In this document: in pieces, positions 18,927 through 26,439 of the stretch
How the letters are laid out: the number at the start of each line of letters is the position of its first letter
How positions within the stretch are numbered: position 1 is the stretch's first letter
NCBI GenBank assembly: GCA_020638955.1
Contig: JACKHO010000001.1
Coordinates: forward strand, 372,001 to 436,000
Direction: 5' to 3'
Source: Planctomycetaceae bacterium
GTDB taxonomy: Bacteria; Planctomycetota; Planctomycetia; Planctomycetales; Planctomycetaceae
Length of the DNA stretch: 64,000 bases
Program-made: the position numbers and the translations under genes
The notes under the pieces: model-generated
Seen by the model: the letters and a program-made list of their open reading frames with translations, nothing else
Databases searched by the model: none
Told to the model about the DNA's origin: nothing

Positions 18927-18990
18927 TGTCAGGTGAACCAACACAGTTGAGGCCTGAATTCACAGACAGGAATGTCTGTGCCACCTGACA
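18927..18990. repeat. Dispersed palindrome family B, copy 1
   Basis: The core at 18961-18985 is CACAGACAGGAATGTCTGTG plus CCACC, an inverted repeat of ACAGACA/TGTCTGT. A 9-bp inverted pair TGTCAGGTG / CACCTGACA (18927-18935 and 18982-18990) encloses it. The same core recurs at 19845, 44554 and 54644, always between genes. Confidence 0.8.
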
Positions 18991-19053
18991 GTTTTGTGTG
19001 GACGGACTACTACATTAACTACCTGCAGTAGAACACAGCCGGTAGTCAACACG

Positions 19054-19641
19054 TCATTTGATGCGTGGAAGAATCCGTCCAGTTTGGCGCATGTAGTCGC
19101 GGTAGGTGTCGCCGAAGGCATTGCACATCATTTCTTCTTCGCGGCCGACGCGGAGAATGTACATGACGGCGAAGGCCGGAACGACGGACCAGCCCGCCAG
19201 CCAGTTGGACAACAGCAGGCCCTGGGCAATCGCCCATAGCCAAATGGCGGCATACATGGGATGGCGAATGTGTTTGTAAACGCCGTGGGTCACCAGTTCA
19301 TGCCCCTCGCGCAATTCCACACTGACCGACCAGTTTCGGCCAAGGTCGGCATGGGAACGCCAGAACAGCCAGAGCGCCACTGCCATCGCAACGGCTCCGA
19401 ACCACTGAAGGTACAACGGCAACTGATAGTCGGCGAATTCGAGCCAGTGTGAAAACAGGTACAGCAGCGGAATGAGCATGGTGGGCGGAAACATGACGGC
19501 CAGCAGCAGCCGTTCCCGTCCGTCGAACATACTGACAGCCTTTTTGTCCCCCTTCGCGGTACGGGCGTAGGCAGCACGCACGACGGCAAAGACAATGAAC
19601 CCCACCAGAAACACACAATTCCACGGCTTCAGCACGTTCAT
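19054..19641 (-). CDS. Isoprenylcysteine methyltransferase-like membrane protein
   Basis: An integral membrane protein of 195 aa with about five hydrophobic segments. Its C-terminus carries the hallmark of ICMT/phospholipid methyltransferases: LVTHGVYKHIRHPMYAAIWL (SAM-binding HPxY region), then REEEMMCNAFGDTYRDYMRQ with catalytic-type Glu and Arg. The family methylates small or lipidic substrates using S-adenosylmethionine at the membrane. Bacterial substrates are mostly unknown. The start MNVLKPWNC at 19641 was chosen because the frame upstream to 19797 is not protein-like. Confidence 0.82.
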   Translation of the reverse strand: MNVLKPWNCVFLVGFIVFAVVRAAYARTAKGDKKAVSMFDGRERLLLAVMFPPTMLIPLLYLFSHWLEFADYQLPLYLQWFGAVAMAVALWLFWRSHADLGRNWSVSVELREGHELVTHGVYKHIRHPMYAAIWLWAIAQGLLLSNWLAGWSVVPAFAVMYILRVGREEEMMCNAFGDTYRDYMRQTGRILPRIK

Positions 19642-19844
19642 AGGACATCTCGAACAATTTGACTGGTCGTGCCAATGCGGCTCTGGTGACACGTCACAGT
19701 GGCGCATTGTATCCCCGATTGGGTGATACTGAAGGGCGAACCTTAGTTGAGCCTTAACGCACGTCACATTGAAGAATGCACGTCGGCAAATTAGCAAGAG
19801 GTTGTTTCAAAACCTTCCAGCCTAAGAAGTGTTTTCTGCGACAA

Positions 19845-19869
19845 CACAGACAGGAATGTCTGTGCCACC
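19845..19869. repeat. Dispersed palindrome family B, copy 2
   Basis: Identical 25-base core to copy 1 (inverted ACAGACA/TGTCTGT plus GCCACC), lying just downstream of the DUF1501 stop codon. Confidence 0.8.
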
Positions 19870-19886
19870 GGGTTTTGGAACGGTCT

Positions 19887-21260
19887 CTACGCAATGACAT
19901 CATGCACGACGTTGCCGTGGATGTCGGTCAGACGGAAGTCGCGGCCGGAGTAGCGGTAGGTGAGCTGCGTGTGGTCGATGCCGAGTAAATGCAGAATGGT
20001 GGCGTGCAGGTCGTGAACGTGGACGCGGTTTTCGACGGCGTGCATGCCGACTTCATCGGTCGCTCCGTAGGTGAAGCCCCCCTTCACTCCCCCGCCAGCG
20101 AGGAGCGTGGTAAACGCGGTATGATGGTGGTCGCGTCCCGCTTTGGAAATGTCTTTCTTTTTGTCGAGTTGTGAGTAAGGCGTGCGTCCGAATTCACCGG
20201 TCCAGACGACGAGGGTATCATCGAGCAGTCCGCGCTGTTTTAAGTCGGCCAGCAGTGCGGCTGTGGCCCGGTCGCTGTCGGCACACAACTTCCTGTGTCC
20301 GTCGTTGTTGTTGGAATGCGTATCCCATGGCTGTTTTGATCCCTTGGTGACGTAGTACACCTGCACCATGCGGACGCCGCGTTCCACCAGTCGCCGGGCG
20401 AGCAGACAACTTTGCCCGAAGACGGTGTCGCCGTACATCTGGCGGGTTTGTTCGTTCTCCAGTTGTACGTCGAACGCTTCGCTGGCTGCGCTCTGCATTT
20501 TGAAGGCGAGTTCCATCGCTTCAATCTGCTCGTTCAGAATGCCTTCCTGCTGCCGCTGGCTGGCATGGAGCTGATTCAGTTGCAACAGCAAATCGAGTTG
20601 CTGCCGCTGCTGCGGGCGACTGAGCGAAGGATGCCGAATGTTTGCGATGAGTTTTTCGACGTTCATGTCATTCGTGTCGACCGCCACTCCCTGGTGTTCT
20701 CCCGGCAGAAACGAATTCGACCAGAGCTGCGGTCCGACAACCGGCGTTCCGCCACTGAGGGCGACAAACGCAGGCAAGTTGGCGTTCTCGCTGCCGAGCC
20801 CGTACGACGCCCACGAGCCGAGGCAGGGGCGAATAGGCTGCAGGTTGCCGCAATGCATCATGAGCAGGCCGGGCTCATGGTTGGGGACGTTGGTGTGCAT
20901 GGACCGAATGACAGTGAGGTCATCGGCACATTGAGCGAGGTTAGGAAAGAGTTCGCTCATCACCACGCCATTCTCGCCGTGGGCTTTGAACTCGAATGGT
21001 GAGGGCATGAAGCCGCTGCCACTCGACTTCTTATACAGCTTGCCTGATGGCTGCTGCCCTTCGTGTTTGGCCAGTGCGGGCTTGGGATCGAACGTATCAA
21101 CGTGCGAAGGAGCCCCGTTCATGAACAAAAAAATGACCCGCTTCGCCTTCGCCACGACATGCGGGTTGGCAATCACACCCGCAGCGTCGAGCGCGCCGGC
21201 GAGTCCGAGCAGTCCGAAGCCACCACCGGCGGCCTGCAACATTCGTCGTCGTGAAATCAT
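19887..21260 (-). CDS. DUF1501 protein with Tat signal
   Basis: DUF1501 protein of 457 aa, related to the sulfatase/alkaline-phosphatase fold. The N-terminus MISRRRMLQAAGGGFGLLGL is a twin-arginine export signal. Characteristic blocks are VIFLFMNGAPSHVDTFDPKP, HEPGLLMMHCGN, SWASYGLGSENANLPAFVAL, TLVVWTGEFGRTP and GRDHHHTAFTTLLAGGGVKGG. It is 15 bp downstream of a DUF1549/DUF1553 gene on the same strand, the standard planctomycete pairing, so the two are probably one transcript. Biochemical function is not established; complex-carbon breakdown is often suggested. Confidence 0.92.
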   Translation of the reverse strand: MISRRRMLQAAGGGFGLLGLAGALDAAGVIANPHVVAKAKRVIFLFMNGAPSHVDTFDPKPALAKHEGQQPSGKLYKKSSGSGFMPSPFEFKAHGENGVVMSELFPNLAQCADDLTVIRSMHTNVPNHEPGLLMMHCGNLQPIRPCLGSWASYGLGSENANLPAFVALSGGTPVVGPQLWSNSFLPGEHQGVAVDTNDMNVEKLIANIRHPSLSRPQQRQQLDLLLQLNQLHASQRQQEGILNEQIEAMELAFKMQSAASEAFDVQLENEQTRQMYGDTVFGQSCLLARRLVERGVRMVQVYYVTKGSKQPWDTHSNNNDGHRKLCADSDRATAALLADLKQRGLLDDTLVVWTGEFGRTPYSQLDKKKDISKAGRDHHHTAFTTLLAGGGVKGGFTYGATDEVGMHAVENRVHVHDLHATILHLLGIDHTQLTYRYSGRDFRLTDIHGNVVHDVIA

Positions 21261-21275
21261 GGGGTAATTCTCACC

Positions 21276-23402
21276 TCAGTCGAGGATGACAAATTCGTTG
21301 GAGGCCAGCAGGACATGTCCGTAGTCGTGCCAGTTTCCGTTTTCGAGGTAAGCCAGCGCCAAATGACGCTCTTGTTCGCTCGGCATGCGGGCGAACAGAG
21401 TCTGGTACAGGGCGTCGACGCGGGCCGAGTTGTCTTCGAGTTCAGCGAACCGGGTCTCCAGTTGCTTCGCCTGAGCATTCATGAAGGGACTGTTCATGAC
21501 GAGCAGTTTTTGCAGCGGCGTTGTCGTTTGCACGCGTCCGGCAGCGTGGGCGTTGGGATCGGGGAAATCGAACCTCGCCAGCAAAGGATTCAACTGGAAT
21601 CGGCTCCGCTCGGCATATACCGTGCGGCGATGCTCTTCCACATTCTCGGGATTCATCGACTTCCCACCGACTGAGGCATCCAGCTGACCGGTCACACTGA
21701 GTAGTGCATCGCGCCATTGTTCGACTTCTAATCTTCGGCGATTCATGCGCCACAACAGTCGATTCGCTTCGTCAACCTTCGCTTTTTCGGCGATGATGTC
21801 ACTCGACTGCTGATATGTCGCCGACAGCACAATTTCGCGATGTAGCCATTTCAGCGACCAACTGTTTTCCATGAAGCGGAATGCCAAATCGTCGAGTAAT
21901 TCCGGATGCGTTGGCAGCTCTCCCAACGCTCCAAAGTTACTGGTCGTGCGAACCAGTGGAGTGCCGAAGTATTCTCCCCAAACACGGTTCACAATAACAC
22001 GAGCCGTCAGGGGATTTGTCGACGTAGTAATGCACTCAGCCAAGTCGGCGCGGCCGCTGCCGTGTGAGAACGGTTGGGGATCATGTTCGGTCAGTGCCCG
22101 CAAAAAGCGGCGTGGGACAAGTTCCCCCTTCGTATTGACGTCGCCGCGAATCATGACGTTGAGGTCTTTGGGGTCGCGGTCGCGAATGACGTGTCGCGAA
22201 TCTTCCGGATTCTTCGCCTGTCCCTTTTCGACTTCAACTTCCTCATTCAGCGGCAGGTTGACCATTTCGGTGCTCGCGAACACACCAGCGAGTGCGTAGT
22301 AGTCTTCAGTCGGAATGGGGTCAAACTTATGGTCATGGCAACGGGCACAGGCGACGGTGAGTCCCAGCAAGCCACGACAGACGACATCCACCCGGTCTTC
22401 GTATTCGTCTGCCATCACCTCCGGGGCATTGCGGCGATAGTACTTCGGGCCGAGTCCAATGAATCCCAGCGCGACGTCGTCATTCGTGTCTTCCGGTGTC
22501 AACGAGTCCGCCGCGAGTTGCAGTCTGATGAACTCGTCGTACGGCAGGTCGTTATTGAAGGACTGAATCACCCAGTCGCGGTAGAGGTACGCATTCGGAA
22601 AGAAGAGCTCCTTGTTGTTGCCGACAATATGAGCCTGATCTTCCGCGTACCGCATGACGTCAAGCCAGAGGGCTGTCCACTTTTCTCCGAAATGCGGCGA
22701 CGCCAGCAACTCGTCGACGAGTTGAGTGATGGCCTCGGTTCGATTCGCTTTCGCCGCGGCATAAAACGCCTCGGCCTGCTGGGCCGTGGGCGGGAGTCCG
22801 ATTAAATCGAAATACAGCCGACGCAGAATGGTCCTGTCATCTGCGGGATTGTTTGGCGTGAGCCCATTCTGCTGCAGTTGACTCCGCACGAAATAGTCGA
22901 TGCGCGTCTGGCAGCTTTCTGCACTTTGAACCTGAGGCAACACAGCCGGTTGCGGCGGTTGGAATGCCCAGTGCTGTCGGGCGACATCCCAGTCGATTTC
23001 GGCTTTGGCCCGCTCCTGCGTTGGCACTGTTTTCTCGTCGCGAGGATCGGGGGCGCCCATGCGAATCCAGGTTTCGAAATCCTGGATGACTTCGTCCGGC
23101 AGTTTTCCATCGGGCGGCATTTCGTACGACTCGTAACGAATGGCGTCCAGCAGCAAACTCTCCTCGAGCTTCCCCGGCACCACCGCCGCTCCCGACTCGC
23201 CGCCCCGACGAATGGCCTCACGCGAATCGACCGTCAGCCCCCCCTTGTACGCATTCCCTTCCTGCGAGTGGCATTTGTAACACCGCTCGATGAGCACAGG
23301 CCGGATTTTGCTTTCAAAGAATTCGGTCGCTTCATCTGCCAATGCTGTGGAGCAAATGGCAAGGCAGCCAAGCAAAGCAATAATCGACGAGACTCGCAGC
23401 AT
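21276..23402 (-). CDS. DUF1549/DUF1553 protein with N-terminal cytochrome c-like domain (PSCyt1)
   Basis: The start MLRVSSIIALLGCLAICSTALA at 23402 gives a clear signal peptide; the frame extends to 23510 but adds sequence that would bury the signal. A planctomycete cytochrome c-like domain follows (FFESKIRPVLIERCYKCHSQ with the CYKCH haem motif). DUF1549 comes next (FDLIGLPPTAQQAEAFY, ending around VACARCHDHKFDPI), then DUF1553 (NPLTARVIVNRVWGEYFGTP through FVILD). Length 708 aa is usual. It is the first gene of a two-gene unit with the DUF1501 gene. Confidence 0.93.
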   Translation of the reverse strand: MLRVSSIIALLGCLAICSTALADEATEFFESKIRPVLIERCYKCHSQEGNAYKGGLTVDSREAIRRGGESGAAVVPGKLEESLLLDAIRYESYEMPPDGKLPDEVIQDFETWIRMGAPDPRDEKTVPTQERAKAEIDWDVARQHWAFQPPQPAVLPQVQSAESCQTRIDYFVRSQLQQNGLTPNNPADDRTILRRLYFDLIGLPPTAQQAEAFYAAAKANRTEAITQLVDELLASPHFGEKWTALWLDVMRYAEDQAHIVGNNKELFFPNAYLYRDWVIQSFNNDLPYDEFIRLQLAADSLTPEDTNDDVALGFIGLGPKYYRRNAPEVMADEYEDRVDVVCRGLLGLTVACARCHDHKFDPIPTEDYYALAGVFASTEMVNLPLNEEVEVEKGQAKNPEDSRHVIRDRDPKDLNVMIRGDVNTKGELVPRRFLRALTEHDPQPFSHGSGRADLAECITTSTNPLTARVIVNRVWGEYFGTPLVRTTSNFGALGELPTHPELLDDLAFRFMENSWSLKWLHREIVLSATYQQSSDIIAEKAKVDEANRLLWRMNRRRLEVEQWRDALLSVTGQLDASVGGKSMNPENVEEHRRTVYAERSRFQLNPLLARFDFPDPNAHAAGRVQTTTPLQKLLVMNSPFMNAQAKQLETRFAELEDNSARVDALYQTLFARMPSEQERHLALAYLENGNWHDYGHVLLASNEFVILD

Positions 23403-24092
23403 GGCAGGAGGGCTCTCACAAATCGGGGATGCCACCGGCTTTGGGGAAACCAGCGGGCAAACAGATGTTCGACCAGGATGGTCCAACAGGCAGGCGTGCA
23501 TTCGCAACACACATCATGGTAGTCAGATGCGTAAGAAAGGTCGACTGAAATCGGGGATTGTCGACCAAGACAGTGGCGTCTGCTGCCCCAATAATGCGGT
23601 TTTGCGTGTTGTGAGTGGGTGGAATGCTTGAATCTGTGCCATGCCCATGTCGTGAAGCAGCGCGGGCATGCTGAAGGAGTTTTTGTCAGCCGCGCCGCGT
23701 GTGCTGGACGATGAACAACTGGGGTGCCCTGGCTATTCCAGTCGTGAAGTTTGCGAGGGAATACTCGTGCAAAAAGGCACGTATTCGTCGATAATCAGGA
23801 CTCAACTTGAACTCACACTGCTCACAGAGCAGTGGCACGCGCCACCGAAGTCAACCGGGGCACCCGGCGTGGCTCGCATGCTGTGCCCGGCACGTGTCGC
23901 GTTGGAGCGTACGTGTGCATTTCAAGCAAGCAACACGGACTCATACTTCCCCAGTTCTAGAACAAGCGTCGGATGCATGGAACCACTCGTACCAGATTGA
24001 CCAGAACTGCCGGTCGGGATACTCTCTTCGACATTGTTTAACCGGCTCTTCACAACAATTGACATACGATAAAGACTTGGTTGGGGCACACC
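23403..24092. other. Repeat-bearing intergenic region
   Basis: About 690 bases without a supported gene. It contains a family E palindrome (23640-23670) and a perfect 8-bp hairpin, CACTGCTC-ACA-GAGCAGTG, at 23816-23834. It is followed by a GC-rich patch with GGCAC/GTGCC inverted elements. A frame at 23668-24000 has no protein character. Confidence 0.5.
23640..23670 (-). repeat. Dispersed palindrome family E, copy 1
   Basis: A 31-base element bounded by CATGCCCA and GGGCATG with GAAGCAGCGC inside. It matches copies at 32247 (same strand), 41632 and 41837 (opposite strand). Confidence 0.75.
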
Positions 24093-24782
24093 ATGGTTCG
24101 AGCTAGAGCATTAGTAACGATTTTTGTTGCCGCTGTAATCCTCTATTTCATCGCCGCCGGAATCGCAGTATGGGCTGGTTGGCTCAAGGTGGAATGGTAT
24201 GCTCTCGCAGGCGGGATTTTGGGTAGTTTAGCGAGCACCCTTGGTCTCATTTCTCTTTCTCGACCGGCTCTCGATCAAGCAGACTTGGAGAATATTCAGA
24301 TCGATTCGCTACGCAAGATCGCAGAAGCCAGCGAGGAGATAAGCGAGTTAGAGTCGAAACGTGAGTCCGAACTCAACCGACTCGAAGAGGCAAAGGTGTT
24401 GACGCGCGAGCAAATGCAATCACTTGAGAAGCAGAAGAAGGAAATGGAGATTCTCGTCCAACGTGCGAGTTTAAGCCTGTTTCTACAGGAGCAGCATCGG
24501 CTGTACTCCGAGCGTGTCTCAGAGGCAATTAACAAGAGTTCGTCACTCAAGGCTCATCTGACGGAATTAGAGCGAATAGGACGAAAACTCGACGCGCTCA
24601 ACCAAGAAATCGAGACCGATCCTCACGTTGACATCCTTAAGTCTATCGTGGCGTCAGCCAAGCGTGATGGGGCCGAAGCTGATGGACTAGAAGAATTACC
24701 ACCTCTCACTCGCGCAATTGTTCGCATGGCGCGGTTGGTTGCCGACAACCTGTTGGACTCATTCAAAAAGGTCATTCGATAA
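24093..24782 (+). CDS. Membrane protein with long cytoplasmic-type coiled coil, unknown
   Basis: 229 aa. Two adjacent membrane helices (about 6-26 and 34-56) are followed by a strong coiled coil from about 75 to 165 (KIAEASEEISELESKRESEL, then EMEILVQRASLSL). A less regular helical tail ends DSFKKVIR. I do not recognise the family. ATG 24093 preferred; the frame opens at a TTG at 24081. A second membrane/coiled-coil gene lies 251 bp downstream on the same strand. AT content is higher than in neighbouring core genes and the surroundings are rich in short palindromes, so recent acquisition is plausible. Confidence 0.7.
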   Translation: MVRARALVTIFVAAVILYFIAAGIAVWAGWLKVEWYALAGGILGSLASTLGLISLSRPALDQADLENIQIDSLRKIAEASEEISELESKRESELNRLEEAKVLTREQMQSLEKQKKEMEILVQRASLSLFLQEQHRLYSERVSEAINKSSSLKAHLTELERIGRKLDALNQEIETDPHVDILKSIVASAKRDGAEADGLEELPPLTRAIVRMARLVADNLLDSFKKVIR

Positions 24783-24834
24783 CGATTACTCAGAACGACG
24801 GCCTCACAAACACGAGAGGCTTCTTGCCGACCAC

Positions 24835-25032
24835 TCACTCGTGAGTCGCACGTGATGAAACGCAGCCCAATCGAATTTGTCCTGGCCGGCACAGATGCTT
24901 GCCCTCGGCGCACGTCGACACGAGAATTAATCCGCTATCGCAGGCTCCCAATCGCGCTAATTCAATGGGCGTGTGGCCGGGCTTCGCGTGAACACGAGCG
25001 TCCCACTGACTAACTACGAAAGAGGAAGTCAA
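24835..25032 (-). pseudogene. Possible ankyrin-repeat gene remnant
   Basis: On the minus strand one frame reads DARVHAKPGHTPIELARLGA, close to the ankyrin pattern (G-TPL-LA---G). No second complete unit is visible, and the frame ends after about 65 residues. If genuine it is a degraded fragment left between two accessory genes; chance resemblance is quite possible. Confidence 0.3.
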
Positions 25033-25033
25033 T

Positions 25034-25879
25034 ATGTATCAAGATGAAGCCGTCGAGTTCATAAACAAACAAGTCCATGTCTCACTCAAGAGTTGGGCAA
25101 CTCGATTTGGAGTCGTCATTGGAATCACAAACCTGATTGCTTTGATCGGTCTTTGTGCTGGCGTAATCCACCAAGCCAATACGGCTGCGGAATTGGTTGT
25201 CCAAAACCGGATTAACGCTGATGAGGAATTGGACGAGAAGTTAAAGAACCTACGCGACAACATGAGACAGGCGCACGAAGACAATATGGCCCAGTTGCAC
25301 CTACTCGCCGGACGGATGGAGGCGATGAACGCTAACCTCGACCATCGCCAGGCAGTTATTGCGACAAAGGAAAAGCAGATTGACGAGGATTTGCAACGTT
25401 CATTAAGGCGAATTCGAGAATTGGCGAAGAAGATCGACGCCGTTTACAGCGGCGATGACAAAGGCGTCATACAATTTGGACAGTTGCTGGAAAAATCCAT
25501 GAAGGACGGTTCACTTGAATCACTACTGCAATCAATTGAAGTTCTAAGCGACAACGAAATCAGGCTGGGGGAAATCACCTTCGTTTGGGACACACTAAAA
25601 ATGGATGATGTCAGTAGCAACACAAACGTCCGTGTCGCGCAGTTTGAGTTTCCTCATCCATTTGAGCACGAACCCGTGTTTCTCCCTACTGTAACTGCAC
25701 AAAGCAACTTCGAGGCATTTGCCATCCATAATGTCGAAGTTACCAATTCACGCGTAACGATAAGCGTGAATGAGATCCAGGAACGAGAGACCACAGCTGC
25801 CGCAACGCTCAGCTATTTGGCCATTGGCAGGCTGGCCCAACGAAAACAGTATTCCAGCACAGGGAGTACAGCGGAGTAG
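25034..25879 (+). CDS. Membrane/coiled-coil protein with putative H-type lectin domain
   Basis: 281 aa with a good Shine-Dalgarno (GAGGAA) before ATG 25034. A membrane helix at about 25-46 (FGVVIGITNLIALIGLCAGV) is followed by a long coiled coil, about 55-140 (EELDEKLKNLRDNMRQAHED). The C-terminal 75 residues (VRVAQFEFPHPFEHEPVF, HNVEVTNSRVTISV, LSYLAIGR) follow the H-type lectin pattern of V-F--PF--PP-V, a conserved Asn-Val-T/E strand, and a closing aromatic-Ala-Gly strand. That family binds sugars, often GalNAc, as trimers in eukaryotes and some bacteria. Domain identity is by eye. It pairs with the preceding membrane protein. Confidence 0.6.
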   Translation: MYQDEAVEFINKQVHVSLKSWATRFGVVIGITNLIALIGLCAGVIHQANTAAELVVQNRINADEELDEKLKNLRDNMRQAHEDNMAQLHLLAGRMEAMNANLDHRQAVIATKEKQIDEDLQRSLRRIRELAKKIDAVYSGDDKGVIQFGQLLEKSMKDGSLESLLQSIEVLSDNEIRLGEITFVWDTLKMDDVSSNTNVRVAQFEFPHPFEHEPVFLPTVTAQSNFEAFAIHNVEVTNSRVTISVNEIQERETTAAATLSYLAIGRLAQRKQYSSTGSTAE

Positions 25880-25931
25880 CCGAAGAGGTAACGTGGGCGG
25901 CGGTTGGCTGTGGTCAATCTGTCGAGTAGCC

Positions 25932-25996
25932 GTAGGTCAGGCTGTGCCTGACATCGGCCGGTGTTTGACGTATGCGTCAGGCTCAGTCTGACCTAC
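25932..25996. repeat. REPIN-type palindrome, copy 3 (GTAG family)
   Basis: 21-bp arms at 25932-25952 and 25976-25996 with two mismatches, 23 bases apart. The left arm is GTAG plus GTCAGGC-TGT-GCCTGAC. It has the same 4+7+3+7 arm plan as copies 1 and 2 with a third stem sequence. The gap 25880-26439 contains this, two other palindromes and no gene. Confidence 0.85.
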
Positions 25997-26033
25997 TGCT
26001 CTGATTGAGCGGTGGGAAGGTTCTTTCCCCCCT

Positions 26034-26058
26034 CGTTCCCAAGCTCCGCTTGGGAACG
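26034..26058. repeat. Palindrome CGTTCCCAAGC-TCC-GCTTGGGAACG
   Basis: Perfect 11-bp inverted repeat with a 3-base loop. A related but degenerate copy (CGATTCCCAGC ... GCTTGGGATCG) lies at 26139-26163, so this is a small local repeat family. Confidence 0.8.
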
Positions 26059-26194
26059 TTTTCCAGTGGGCTCGCGGAACTCTTGGTCCATTGCTGAGTC
26101 AGTTCTGAGCATCGCCGCTCGCCCGTCCTCATCAAGGGCGATTCCCAGCAGAGCTTGGGATCGAGGACTGCTTTTCGGGCGAGTAATCCCCAAG

Positions 26195-26225
26195 CATGCT
26201 CCCCCTGCTGCGCGATGGGAGCATG
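26195..26225. repeat. Dispersed palindrome family C, copy 1
   Basis: Inverted CATGCTCCC / GGGAGCATG around a 13-base centre (CCTGCTGCGCGAT). Copies at 30387 and 32302 share arms and most of the centre, and the downstream flank TGTGCGCCC is shared with the 30387 copy. Confidence 0.85.
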
Positions 26226-26439
26226 GTACGGTGTGCGCCCCGTCGGGGTTGGTTGTGGCAGATTACGATTGCCCCCAAGTTCCCCAAATTCAATCTACTG
26301 AAGAATTCGTAAAATTGATGTCCCATTCATTGGTCGTTTCCTGATTCCTGAGGTGAGCCGCTACGGATTCGCTGTGGTGCTCAGTCGCGAGAGTCCCCTC
26401 TCGCGTCCACTTCCCCTCTCATTTCTCAAGGAAAACGCG

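Noticed and set aside
18592..19053. Possible CRISPR-like spacing of short repeats
   Set aside because: Only two copies of a 14-base repeat and palindromes of different families; no regular repeat-spacer array and no cas genes.
23668..24000. 110-codon frame in the gap after the DUF1549/1553 gene
   Set aside because: It runs through a palindrome and a hairpin, has no ribosome site, and its translation resembles no protein.
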